Of a stretch of 57,438 bases of DNA, positions 14,778-22,444 are shown piece by piece. Every line of letters begins with the position of its first letter. The stretch's first letter is position 1. The notes below the pieces were generated by a model that saw nothing but the letters and a program-made list of their open reading frames with translations, searched no databases and was not told the origin of the DNA. The position numbers and the translations under genes were made by a program. The DNA is from 79-D21 sp022839995 (GTDB lineage Bacteria > Synergistota > Synergistia > Synergistales > 79-D21): assembly GCA_022839995.1 (NCBI GenBank), contig JALHIN010000015.1, positions 1 to 57,438 on the forward strand, in the 5' to 3' direction.

Positions 14778-16717
14778 CCCGAGGCCGCGGGAGGCGTAGC
14801 CTTGCCGCGGCTTTTGTCCTGGCCCTCCTGGCGTCCTGCCTGGGAGGGCTTTCCGCCTTCGCGGGGGAAGGGCCTGTCCCCCGCTTCGAGCCCGCCGACT
14901 GTCCCTTCAGTGTCCCGATGGACGGTTCCGTTCGATACGGCAGGCTGATCGTCCCGGAAAACCGGTCCCGAACGGACAGCGGCAGGACCATCTCCATCGC
15001 CGTCCTCATCCTGAAGAGCCGGTCGGAAAACCCTGCCCCCGACCCGGTCCTCTACCTGGAAGGGGGACCAGGGGGGCCGTCCATCGGCTATTACGAAGAT
15101 TGGCTTTCTTCCCCCATCCTGGACCACCGGGACCTCATCCTGTTCGACCAGCGCGGGGTGGGACATTCCTCCCCGGCCCTGGACTGCCCGGAGGTCCGTT
15201 CCGCCCGGCTTGAAGCCCTGTCGCCGAAAACGGATCCCGAATCGGCAAGGCGGACGATGCTGGAATCCGCCCGGGCCTGCGCGGATCGCCTCCGGGAAGC
15301 GGGCGTGGACCTGGAGGCCTACAACACCCGGGAGAGCGCCATGGACCTGGCCGACCTCAGGCGGGTCCTGGGCATCCGGCAGTGGAACCTTTACGGGATC
15401 TCCTACGGGACCCGCCTGGCCCTCCGGCTGATGCGCGAAGATCCCCAGGGGGTCCGTTGCGTGGTGCTGGATTCCGTGGTGGACCCGGCGGCCGACGAGT
15501 ACGCCGCGGCACCCGCCAATGCCCGGGCCGCCTTCGACCGGTTCTTCGAGGCGGTGGAGGCCGATCCTGCCGCAAGGCGCGCCTTCCCGGGCCTACGGTC
15601 CGTGCTGGAAGAAACGGCGGAATCGCTTGACCGGAAGCCGCGCCTGTCCCGGATCCGGCTTCCGGGGGGAAAGGCGGCGACGGTCCGCATCAACGGGGAC
15701 ACGCTGCGCGACGCCCTTTACAGCTTCCTTTACGACCCGGACAGCATTCCCTACCTCCCGTTTTTGATCCGGGCAGCGGCTTCCGGGGACGTTTCCCACC
15801 TGGCGATGTTCACGGAGGACCTCCTCTACGACGACTTGTCGGACGGCCTCTACTACGCCCTCCAGGGACACGACGAGGCCCCGTTTTCCCGGGTGACTGA
15901 AGCGGAACCCGAAGGCTACGACCCCCTCCGGCTGGAGAGGGAGATGGCCCTCGCCTTCGGTTCGGGCCGGGCGGACACGGAGGCCAACGCCCCGGTGAGC
16001 TCGGACATCCCGGCGCTGGTGCTGGCGGGGGCGTTCGACCCCGTCACCCCCGCCGAGGGAACCCGCCGGGTGGCGAAGCGCCTGTCCAGGGGGACGTTCC
16101 TGCTATGCCCGGGATCGGGACACGCGGTGTCCACTTCCCGGGAGCTCGAGCGCATCGTGGCGGCTTTCCTGGACAACCCGTCGAAAAGCCCGGAGGGTCT
16201 GGAACCTAAAGCCTGCCGCGTGCGTCCCTTCGCGGTGAAGCTTTTCGCGACGGCCGCCCCCTACCGGATCACGACCCGCCTCTTTTCCGACCGGGACCTC
16301 GACACGGCGGCGGCGACCGCGGCGTTCGCGGGGATGTTCCTCGCGGGAAGCCTTTCCCTGTTTTTCACGTGGAAGGACCGCCGGCGGGAGGGAGCCTCCC
16401 GCCTGGGGATCGCCGGGCGCCTGGCGGGGGGAGTCGGGGCGGGCCTCGACGGGCTCTTCATGGTTTCCCTGGCTTTGTCCGTCGCCTGGGTCAATCGGGC
16501 CGAACCGTCGATGCTCTTTTTCGGCCTGCCGCCGAGCATGGCTTTCCTGCCGTGGCTGGGCCGCCTGGGTGCCCTGGCCTGCGTTTTCCTGTTCCTGGGG
16601 CTCGTTTTCCTGTTGAAAGACCGGGGCATTTCCAGGCCGGCCAAGGGGTTCTTCCTGGCGCTGGCTGCGGCGGAGGGTCTTTTCGCCCTGTCCCTGGCCC
16701 AGCTGGGCCTGATCTAG
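14774..16717 (+). CDS. S33-like alpha/beta hydrolase with C-terminal membrane domain
   Basis: This 647-residue protein begins with a signal peptide (basic residues, then AAAFVLALLASCLGGLSAFA; a lipobox is possible at the Cys). The body is a tripeptidyl-aminopeptidase/proline-iminopeptidase-type hydrolase: LEGGPGGPS (oxyanion), DQRGVGHS, nucleophile GISYGT, acid in GAFDPVTP and His in GSGHAVS. After residue 490 come four hydrophobic segments (about 510-532, 555-578, 595-615, 622-645), an unusual tail for this family. It would place the enzyme at the membrane facing the periplasm. A peptidase or esterase role is inferred. It is translationally coupled to the TPR protein. Confidence 0.83.
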   Translation: MTRGRGRRSLAAAFVLALLASCLGGLSAFAGEGPVPRFEPADCPFSVPMDGSVRYGRLIVPENRSRTDSGRTISIAVLILKSRSENPAPDPVLYLEGGPGGPSIGYYEDWLSSPILDHRDLILFDQRGVGHSSPALDCPEVRSARLEALSPKTDPESARRTMLESARACADRLREAGVDLEAYNTRESAMDLADLRRVLGIRQWNLYGISYGTRLALRLMREDPQGVRCVVLDSVVDPAADEYAAAPANARAAFDRFFEAVEADPAARRAFPGLRSVLEETAESLDRKPRLSRIRLPGGKAATVRINGDTLRDALYSFLYDPDSIPYLPFLIRAAASGDVSHLAMFTEDLLYDDLSDGLYYALQGHDEAPFSRVTEAEPEGYDPLRLEREMALAFGSGRADTEANAPVSSDIPALVLAGAFDPVTPAEGTRRVAKRLSRGTFLLCPGSGHAVSTSRELERIVAAFLDNPSKSPEGLEPKACRVRPFAVKLFATAAPYRITTRLFSDRDLDTAAATAAFAGMFLAGSLSLFFTWKDRRREGASRLGIAGRLAGGVGAGLDGLFMVSLALSVAWVNRAEPSMLFFGLPPSMAFLPWLGRLGALACVFLFLGLVFLLKDRGISRPAKGFFLALAAAEGLFALSLAQLGLI

Positions 16718-16753
16718 AAAACCCTCCCGCTTTGGGAGAGAGGAGGCAAGACC

Positions 16754-17077
16754 ATGAAGGTGTACGAACTCGATACGGTCGAGGAAAGGGAATTGGCGCC
16801 CGGGTTCTTCGCCAGGCTGGTCCATTCGGAGAAGATGACGCTCGCCTACTGGCGCATCGTGGAGGGAGCCGGGCTGCCCGCCCACAGCCATCCCCACGAG
16901 CAGGTGGTGAACCTGCTGGAAGGGACGTTCGAGCTGACGGTGGACGGCAAGAGCCGGGTCCTGGCCCCGGGCAACGACGTGGTGGTGATCCCGCCGAACG
17001 CGCTGCATTCCGGGAGGGCCCTGACGCCCTGCCGGATCCTGGACGTGTTCTGCCCTGTCCGGGAAGATTACCGCTGA
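16754..17077 (+). CDS. Small cupin-domain protein
   Basis: This 107-residue single-domain cupin has HSHPHEQVVNLLEGTFEL (motif 1 with metal-binding His and Glu) and LAPGNDVVVIPPNALHSG (motif 2 His). It resembles proteins involved in pectin degradation or general metabolite binding; the ligand is unknown. GAGAGGAGG precedes the ATG. It comes 36 bases after the hydrolase gene and may be the last gene of that operon. Its 3' end overlaps the 3' end of copA by 10 bases in convergent orientation. Confidence 0.85.
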   Translation: MKVYELDTVEERELAPGFFARLVHSEKMTLAYWRIVEGAGLPAHSHPHEQVVNLLEGTFELTVDGKSRVLAPGNDVVVIPPNALHSGRALTPCRILDVFCPVREDYR

Positions 17078-19254
17078 GGCGTTTCGGCTGAAACGGCCCG
17101 GATCCTCAGCGAGTTCAGGATCACGGAGATCGAGCTGAAGGCCATGGCGGCCTCGGCGATGACCGGGTGCAGGAGGGCGGCCATGGCGAGCGGGATGGCC
17201 ACGAAGTTGTAGGCGAAGGCCCAGAACAGGTTCTGGCGGATCACCGACAGCGTTTGCCTGGAAATGGAAACGGCGTCGGCGATCCGCGAAACGCCGCCGG
17301 AGACGATGACGATGTCGGCGCTGTCGATCGCCAGGTCCATGCCGGATCCCACCGCCACGCCGACATCGGCCCCTTTCAGGGCCGCGGCGTCGTTCATGCC
17401 GTCTCCCACCATGAGGACCTTTCCGCCCTTGGCCTGCAGTTCGCGGACGAGGGAGAGCTTCTCCTCCGGCCGGACACCCGCGTGGACTTCCTCGATCCCG
17501 ACGGCCCCGGCCACGGCGCGGGCCGTCCTTTCGTCGTCTCCCGTGGCCATGACGGGCCGGATCCCCATGGCCTTGAGTCGCGACACCGCATCGACGGCAT
17601 CGTCCCTCAGGGGGTCGGCGATGGAGAAAAATCCCGCGGGTGCCCCGTCCTTCCTGACTTCCACCACGGTCCGCCCCAGGGCGAGCTGGTTTCCGTAAAG
17701 GGCCGGATCCAGCGGGCGTCCGACGAACAGTTCGGCCGTGCCGAAAACGCCCCGGATTCCCTCTCCGGCGATTTCCTCCACCGCGCCGGGTTCCGGGCCG
17801 CCGGGGGCGGCCAGCGCGGCGACGGCTTTTGCCAGGGGATGGTTGGATCGACGTTCCAGGGCGGCCGCCCAGGCGAGGGTTTCGCCGTCCAGGGAGTGCT
17901 CGGCCACCGTGGGGTGTCCCTCCGTGAGGGTTCCCGTCTTGTCCATCACCACGACGGAGATGCCGGAGGAGGTCTGGATGGCCTCGGCGTTTCGGATCAC
18001 GAGCCCCTTTCGGGAGGCCTGTCCCGTTCCGGCCACCAGGGCCATCGGTGTGGCCAGCCCGAGGGCGCAGGGACAGGCGATGACGAGTACCGTGATGAAG
18101 GCGAAGATCCCCAGGGAGAGGGGGTCCCGGACGGGGGTGACCCAGGGAAGGATTTGCGCCGCCCTGTCCAGGAAACCGCCGAAGCGGCCCGCGCCGAGAG
18201 CCCAGAAGAGGCCGCTGATGACGGCCAGGAACGCCACCGCGGGGACGAAGGCGTTCGTGAGACGGTCGGCGAAGGCCTGGATGGGGATTTTCGAACCCTG
18301 GGCCTCCTGGATGAGCCCGATCATCTTCGCCAAAAAGGTGTCCGGTCCCACCCGGGTGACCCGGATCCGCAGGGGGCTTGTCAGGTTGAGGGAGCCTCCG
18401 GTCACGGTTTCTCCGGCTTCCTTCAGGACGGGGATCGATTCCCCGGTGATCATCGATTCATCCACCGCGGACCGCCCTTCTTCGATCGTCCCGTCCACGG
18501 GGATCCGGTCGCCTGGAAGGCACAAAACGAGAGAACCGGCCTTCACGGCCTCGATCGGGACGGGAATTTCCCCCTTTTCCTCGTCCAGGACGACGGCTTC
18601 CCGCGCCTGCAGCTTCAGCAGGCCCTTGATCTCCTTGGCGGCCCTGTCCCTCAGGGAGGACTCGATGGCCCGCCCGGTGACGTGGAGCGCCATGATCATG
18701 GAGCCGAGGGCGCCGAAGGAGACGATGGGAAGCCCCGCCGCCGACAGCAGGGCGGTTCCCCAGGCGGCGGCCGATCCCAGGACGACCAGGACGTCCATGT
18801 TGGCGTGGGCGTGGGAGAGGGCGATCCAGGCCCCCTTCAGCGAGGCGCGTCCCGCCCCGAAAAGGACGACCGCGCCTCCCGCGATCTCCATCCACAAAAA
18901 GCCCGCGACGTGGGCCCCGGCCATGTGGAAGAGCATGAGGACCATGAGGGGAGCGGTGACGGCCCAGCTGACGAAGAGGTTCCGCCGGGACTGTTCGTAG
19001 CGTTTCCGGTCGAGGTCTTCGGAAGAACCGTAGGCCACGTCGTACCCGACGGCCCGGACCGCGGCCTCGATCGTTTCCTGGGGGACGTCCCGTTCGAGGA
19101 CGATGAAGGCCGTTTCCGTGGCAAGGTTCACCGCGGCGAAGGAAACGCCTTCCGTCTTGCGCAGGGCTTTTTCGACGGTCCGGGAGCAGGTGGCGCAGGT
19201 CATCCCGGTCACCCGGAAGCTTCGCTTCAATCCGTCCGGCTTGCCTTCGCTCAA
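17068..19254 (-). CDS. copA: Copper-translocating P-type ATPase
   Basis: This 728-residue P1B-ATPase should export Cu(I). In order it shows one N-terminal heavy-metal domain (VTGMTCATCSRTVE), transmembrane helices, TGES, the membrane metal site CPCALGLATP, the phosphorylated Asp in DKTGTLTEGHPTV, a nucleotide-binding SNHPLAKAV, and GDGMNDAAALKGADVG. The C-terminus with NSLRIR matches CopA. The best start is TTG at 19254, preceded by GGCAGGGGA. No copper chaperone or CsoR/CueR gene is adjacent. It follows the molybdopterin enzyme by 22 bases on the same strand and may be co-transcribed with it. Confidence 0.95.
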   Translation of the reverse strand: MSEGKPDGLKRSFRVTGMTCATCSRTVEKALRKTEGVSFAAVNLATETAFIVLERDVPQETIEAAVRAVGYDVAYGSSEDLDRKRYEQSRRNLFVSWAVTAPLMVLMLFHMAGAHVAGFLWMEIAGGAVVLFGAGRASLKGAWIALSHAHANMDVLVVLGSAAAWGTALLSAAGLPIVSFGALGSMIMALHVTGRAIESSLRDRAAKEIKGLLKLQAREAVVLDEEKGEIPVPIEAVKAGSLVLCLPGDRIPVDGTIEEGRSAVDESMITGESIPVLKEAGETVTGGSLNLTSPLRIRVTRVGPDTFLAKMIGLIQEAQGSKIPIQAFADRLTNAFVPAVAFLAVISGLFWALGAGRFGGFLDRAAQILPWVTPVRDPLSLGIFAFITVLVIACPCALGLATPMALVAGTGQASRKGLVIRNAEAIQTSSGISVVVMDKTGTLTEGHPTVAEHSLDGETLAWAAALERRSNHPLAKAVAALAAPGGPEPGAVEEIAGEGIRGVFGTAELFVGRPLDPALYGNQLALGRTVVEVRKDGAPAGFFSIADPLRDDAVDAVSRLKAMGIRPVMATGDDERTARAVAGAVGIEEVHAGVRPEEKLSLVRELQAKGGKVLMVGDGMNDAAALKGADVGVAVGSGMDLAIDSADIVIVSGGVSRIADAVSISRQTLSVIRQNLFWAFAYNFVAIPLAMAALLHPVIAEAAMAFSSISVILNSLRIRAVSAETPQR

Positions 19255-19276
19255 GGGAATCCCCTGCCTTTCCAGG

Positions 19277-21133
19277 TCATGACACGACGTCGACCCATGT
19301 CTCGTTGATGCAGGAATGGCCTCTCGGGGTGGTTTCCGGGCTGACGAGGACGTTCAGCCCTTCCGCCGCCTGCTCGACGACGACGGTTCCAGGCGCCATT
19401 CCAGAATCCAGGCGGACCCTGGCGGCGAACGTTCCACGGGTGTTGACCAGCGTCACCGCCTGTCCCTCCCGAAGGTCGAGCCGTTTTGCGTCGTCCGGGC
19501 TGAAGGCCGCATCGGGAAGAACCTCGGGCGGACCGGCCTGGCGCAGGTCCTGCCCGTTGGTGTAGCCCCTGGCGTGAACGGTGACAAGACGCAGGGATGC
19601 GTCCGGCCTGGCGGGCTCGTCGAGGCAATGGGGAAAACGGAAGGGCCCCCCTTGGGCCGGTTTCGGGCGCGCCCTCCACATCCCGGGCGCCAGCGGTTCC
19701 AGCCACTCCAGCGACCGGATGTGCCTGCCGATGGCCTCGAAGGCCGGGTGAAAGCGATCGGGCAGGCCGAGCCCTGCGGCCACTTCAGTCAGGACGTCCA
19801 GCTCGTGCCGGACTCCCGCGGGGGGCTCCGTGACGGGGGACGTTTCCTGCACGATGTCGTGCCAGTAGCTGGAGACGAAGTCCCCTCCGCGCTCCAGCGG
19901 GAGGCTGACTGGAAGGACGAGGGAGCAGCATCGGGCGGTGAGGCTCATGCGGTAGTCGAGGCAAACGGAAAAGGGGCAGTTTTCGAGAAAGCGCCGGATC
20001 GACCCGGCATCCCCGCACTGGGACACGGGGTTGCCCCGGACGATGAAGGCGGCCTCCACGGGAGGGTCCGCTTCCAGCAGGGCTTTGCCCATGCCGTTGC
20101 GGGAGACGGTGCGCGGGTTGGCACCCGGCACGTCGAACACCCCCTCGGGAAGGAGTCCTTCCACCTCGGCGTTGAAAACGACTCCGCCGCCGGGGATCCC
20201 GCGGTTTCCGGTCAGAATCCCGAGCGAGTCCAGCACGGAGGCCAGGCTGGCCCCGGTCCTGGCGCGCTGCGGTCCCCATCCCATCCAGATGGAGAGGGGA
20301 CGGGTTTCCAGCACGAAGGTCTCGAGCTCGTCGAGGCCCTTTCCGTCCAGTCCGGTTTCCTCGAGGACTCGCTTTCGATCGACGGCGAAAGCCAGCACAG
20401 AGAAGGCCTCGCCGCTGCAGGTCCCCTCCGGGAGCCCGTTTCGCCGGATCGCCCGGCCGCAAAGGTACAGGGCCAGGGCCAGGTCGCTGCCCGGCCGGAT
20501 GATCCAGGCCCGGTCCGAGAAGACCGTGGTCGGGGTGGTCCTCACCTCCACGGTTCCGATGAAGGCCCCCCGCTTTCGGGCCCGGTCGAGAAGGGGCATG
20601 AAGTGGACGTTCGTCACGGCGGGATTTCGCCCCCAGAGCAGGATCCCGCGGCTTTCGAGGACGGATTCGGGCCGGGGGCGAGGACCGGACGGATCCGTCG
20701 CCGCAAGGCCCGAAAGCCCTTCAGAGCCGCAGAGGGAGCCCTTCGCGATCGTCCCCCCGCCGAGAAGGGCGGGGAAGAGCTCCTGGGCTTCGTTGCCCTT
20801 GAGGATGTTCCCGGCATAGCTGTAGTAGAGAACGGAACGGTGGCCGTGACGGAAAACGGCCCGGTCCAGCCCTTCCACGGTCCGTTCGATGGCCTCTCCC
20901 CAGCCGATGCTTTTCCACCCGCTACCGTCCTTCAGCAGGGGGGACCTCAGGCGCAGCGGCCCTTGCATGCGGTTCGGCCAATCCTGCCCGCGCGGGCAGA
21001 GGAACCCCCGCGTGTAGGGGTGGTCGGCCCTGGGGCCGAAGGAAAGGATCCGGTCCCCGTCGACCTCGGCCGTGATGCCGCAGGAATCGGGGCAGTCGTA
21101 GGGGCAGACGGTGTGGCGGGTTTCTCGGGCCAT
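19277..21133 (-). CDS. Molybdopterin oxidoreductase, single-subunit
   Basis: This 618-residue member of the DMSO-reductase family binds a bis-MGD molybdenum or tungsten cofactor and one 4Fe-4S cluster (VCPYDCPDSCGITAE then GFLCPRG). The C-terminal dinucleotide-binding domain is visible (VHARGYTNGQDLRQAG, EGQAVTLVNTRG, RGHSCINETWV). There is no Tat signal, so it should be cytoplasmic. No electron-transfer or membrane subunit lies next to it. The metal-ligand residue is not obvious by eye (region KGSLCGSEGLSGL). A role in formate, thiosulfate or another oxo-transfer cannot be chosen from sequence alone. Confidence 0.88.
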   Translation of the reverse strand: MARETRHTVCPYDCPDSCGITAEVDGDRILSFGPRADHPYTRGFLCPRGQDWPNRMQGPLRLRSPLLKDGSGWKSIGWGEAIERTVEGLDRAVFRHGHRSVLYYSYAGNILKGNEAQELFPALLGGGTIAKGSLCGSEGLSGLAATDPSGPRPRPESVLESRGILLWGRNPAVTNVHFMPLLDRARKRGAFIGTVEVRTTPTTVFSDRAWIIRPGSDLALALYLCGRAIRRNGLPEGTCSGEAFSVLAFAVDRKRVLEETGLDGKGLDELETFVLETRPLSIWMGWGPQRARTGASLASVLDSLGILTGNRGIPGGGVVFNAEVEGLLPEGVFDVPGANPRTVSRNGMGKALLEADPPVEAAFIVRGNPVSQCGDAGSIRRFLENCPFSVCLDYRMSLTARCCSLVLPVSLPLERGGDFVSSYWHDIVQETSPVTEPPAGVRHELDVLTEVAAGLGLPDRFHPAFEAIGRHIRSLEWLEPLAPGMWRARPKPAQGGPFRFPHCLDEPARPDASLRLVTVHARGYTNGQDLRQAGPPEVLPDAAFSPDDAKRLDLREGQAVTLVNTRGTFAARVRLDSGMAPGTVVVEQAAEGLNVLVSPETTPRGHSCINETWVDVVS

Positions 21134-21148
21134 CCGGTTGGAGGTCCC

Positions 21149-21850
21149 TTACTTTCCGGCCTTTTTCTTCAGCTCGTTCAGCGCGGCCAGCAAAGGCTGA
21201 ACGCTGTCGGACTCCGCGGGTTTGTCCAGGATCATCCTGGGGTTGTACTTGGCGCCCCAGAAGGACGTGTTGGCCTTTTCATCCGTGCTCATGACCGCTC
21301 CGCCCAGCGAAAGGCCGGCGAAGAGCCCCTTGCTCATGGAATAGCTGTAGATGGAAGCCTTCAGGTTGACGTCCGTTGCGGCTCCCGCGCTTCGTCCGAC
21401 CGGCCCGGCGGCGATGTCGATGTCGGCTCCCAGCTTGACCTTGTCCCCGTAGAAGCGCTCCATTCCCCGCTGGTTGGTGATCACCAGGAGGAGGGCGGTG
21501 GACTGGACCCCGATCTGCAGGCCGTAGGAAGCCCCGGCGATGTTCATGAAGCTCGGTCCGTACCAGCGCCCCGTGGCCGGGTCATGGCGCAGCACCACGC
21601 CTTCCCCGTAGGCCCCTCCCAGGCCGATGGCCGCCTTGACGTAACTCGGGATGATGACGACACCCCTGGCTTTCCTGACCAGGTCGGCCATGGTTTCCGC
21701 GTCGTTCTGCCCGGCCATTTCCCGGACGACCTTCGTCGCGGAGACCAGGCGGTCGTTCACCGTCTTGGCCAGGGCGACGGAAGAGACCGCAAGAGAAACG
21801 GCCAGGGCAAGGAAAAGCACAGGCAGGATCCTGAACGGTTTTTTCTTCAA
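21149..21850 (-). CDS. SYLF-domain (Ysc84-like) exported protein
   Basis: This 233-residue protein has a signal peptide (KKKPFRILPV, hydrophobic core to SVALA) and a SYLF/Ysc84 lipid-binding domain: KARGVVIIPSYVKAAIGLGG, YGEGVVLRHD, GASYGLQIGVQSTALLLVI, GADIDIAAGPVGRSAG and SYSMSKGLFAGLSLGGA. It probably binds membranes or phosphoinositide-like lipids from the periplasm. The likely start is TTG at 21850, 8 bases after GGGAG. It is 15 bases upstream of the molybdopterin gene on the same strand and diverges from the arsenic regulator gene. Confidence 0.88.
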   Translation of the reverse strand: MKKKPFRILPVLFLALAVSLAVSSVALAKTVNDRLVSATKVVREMAGQNDAETMADLVRKARGVVIIPSYVKAAIGLGGAYGEGVVLRHDPATGRWYGPSFMNIAGASYGLQIGVQSTALLLVITNQRGMERFYGDKVKLGADIDIAAGPVGRSAGAATDVNLKASIYSYSMSKGLFAGLSLGGAVMSTDEKANTSFWGAKYNPRMILDKPAESDSVQPLLAALNELKKKAGK

Positions 21851-21922
21851 GTTGATCGCTCCCTTCCTTCGGCGGGCTTGCAGCCCGCTCAGGAAAATTC
21901 TACCACGGCGGGCAAATCGGGC

Positions 21923-21957
21923 TTGCAGGGAACCGGATATTAGTTGTATTATACAAC
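21923..21957 (+). promoter_or_regulatory. Promoter and palindromic MarR operator
   Basis: TTGCAG (21923-21928) and TATTAT (21947-21952) are 18 bases apart. The -10 hexamer lies inside the perfect inverted repeat GTTGTA-TTA-TACAAC (21943-21957), and a further half-site AGTTGTA follows. The repeat has the size of a MarR operator and overlaps the promoter, so autorepression by the next gene is likely. Confidence 0.72.
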
Positions 21958-21986
21958 AGTTGTAGAAGACGACAGGGGGGGATTCG

Positions 21987-22442
21987 ATGGCGTTTGAGCC
22001 AGCCGACCTTCGGGAGGCCCTTCGCAGGCTCTTCCGGAAAATGGGGTTCCTTGAAAGGGACGAGGCCCGTTGCTGCTCCATGAGCCTGAGCCGCTGCCAG
22101 GTCCTGGTGGAGATCGGGCGGAGCGGGGGGCTTTCGCTGGTGGACCTGGCCGCCCGGATGGGCCTGGAAAAAAGCAGCGTCAGCCGCCTGGTGGACGGCC
22201 TGGTCGAAGAGGGCCTTGCCGAAAGGGCGGAATCGCCCCAGGACCGGAGGTACCTGGTGATTCGCCTGACGGCGGAGGGGAAGGCCCGCTTCCTGGAGAT
22301 CGAAGAGAGGATGGATGTGTTGATCGGGCAAGTGTGGGAGCGTTTGCCGAGGGAGCGGAGGGAGCTCGTGCTGGAATCCCTTCTCGTCCTGGAGGAAGCG
22401 CTTGGCTGCTGCAGGAACGGTTGCGGACGGGAGGAAAAATAG
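21987..22442 (+). CDS. MarR-family regulator, cysteine-rich
   Basis: This 151-residue winged-helix regulator has recognition region LSLVDLAARMGLEKSSVSRLVDG and wing EGLAERAESPQDRRYLVI. Cys pairs occur near the N-terminus (RCCSMS, residues 28-33) and at the C-terminus (CCRNGC, about 140-145). These are possible As(III)- or metal-sensing thiols, consistent with the arsenic methyltransferase gene that starts 2 bases after its stop. A GTTGTA-TTA-TACAAC palindrome overlaps its promoter. It is best read as the local repressor of the ars fusion gene. Sensing by these Cys residues is inference. Confidence 0.85.
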   Translation: MAFEPADLREALRRLFRKMGFLERDEARCCSMSLSRCQVLVEIGRSGGLSLVDLAARMGLEKSSVSRLVDGLVEEGLAERAESPQDRRYLVIRLTAEGKARFLEIEERMDVLIGQVWERLPRERRELVLESLLVLEEALGCCRNGCGREEK

Positions 22443-22444
22443 GG

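Noticed and set aside
17167..19308. A 713-codon open frame antisense to copA
   Set aside because: Shadow frame; copA has all P-type ATPase motifs on the other strand.
19316..21943. An 875-codon open frame antisense to the molybdopterin and SYLF genes
   Set aside because: It crosses two genuine genes and the intergenic gap without any family signature.
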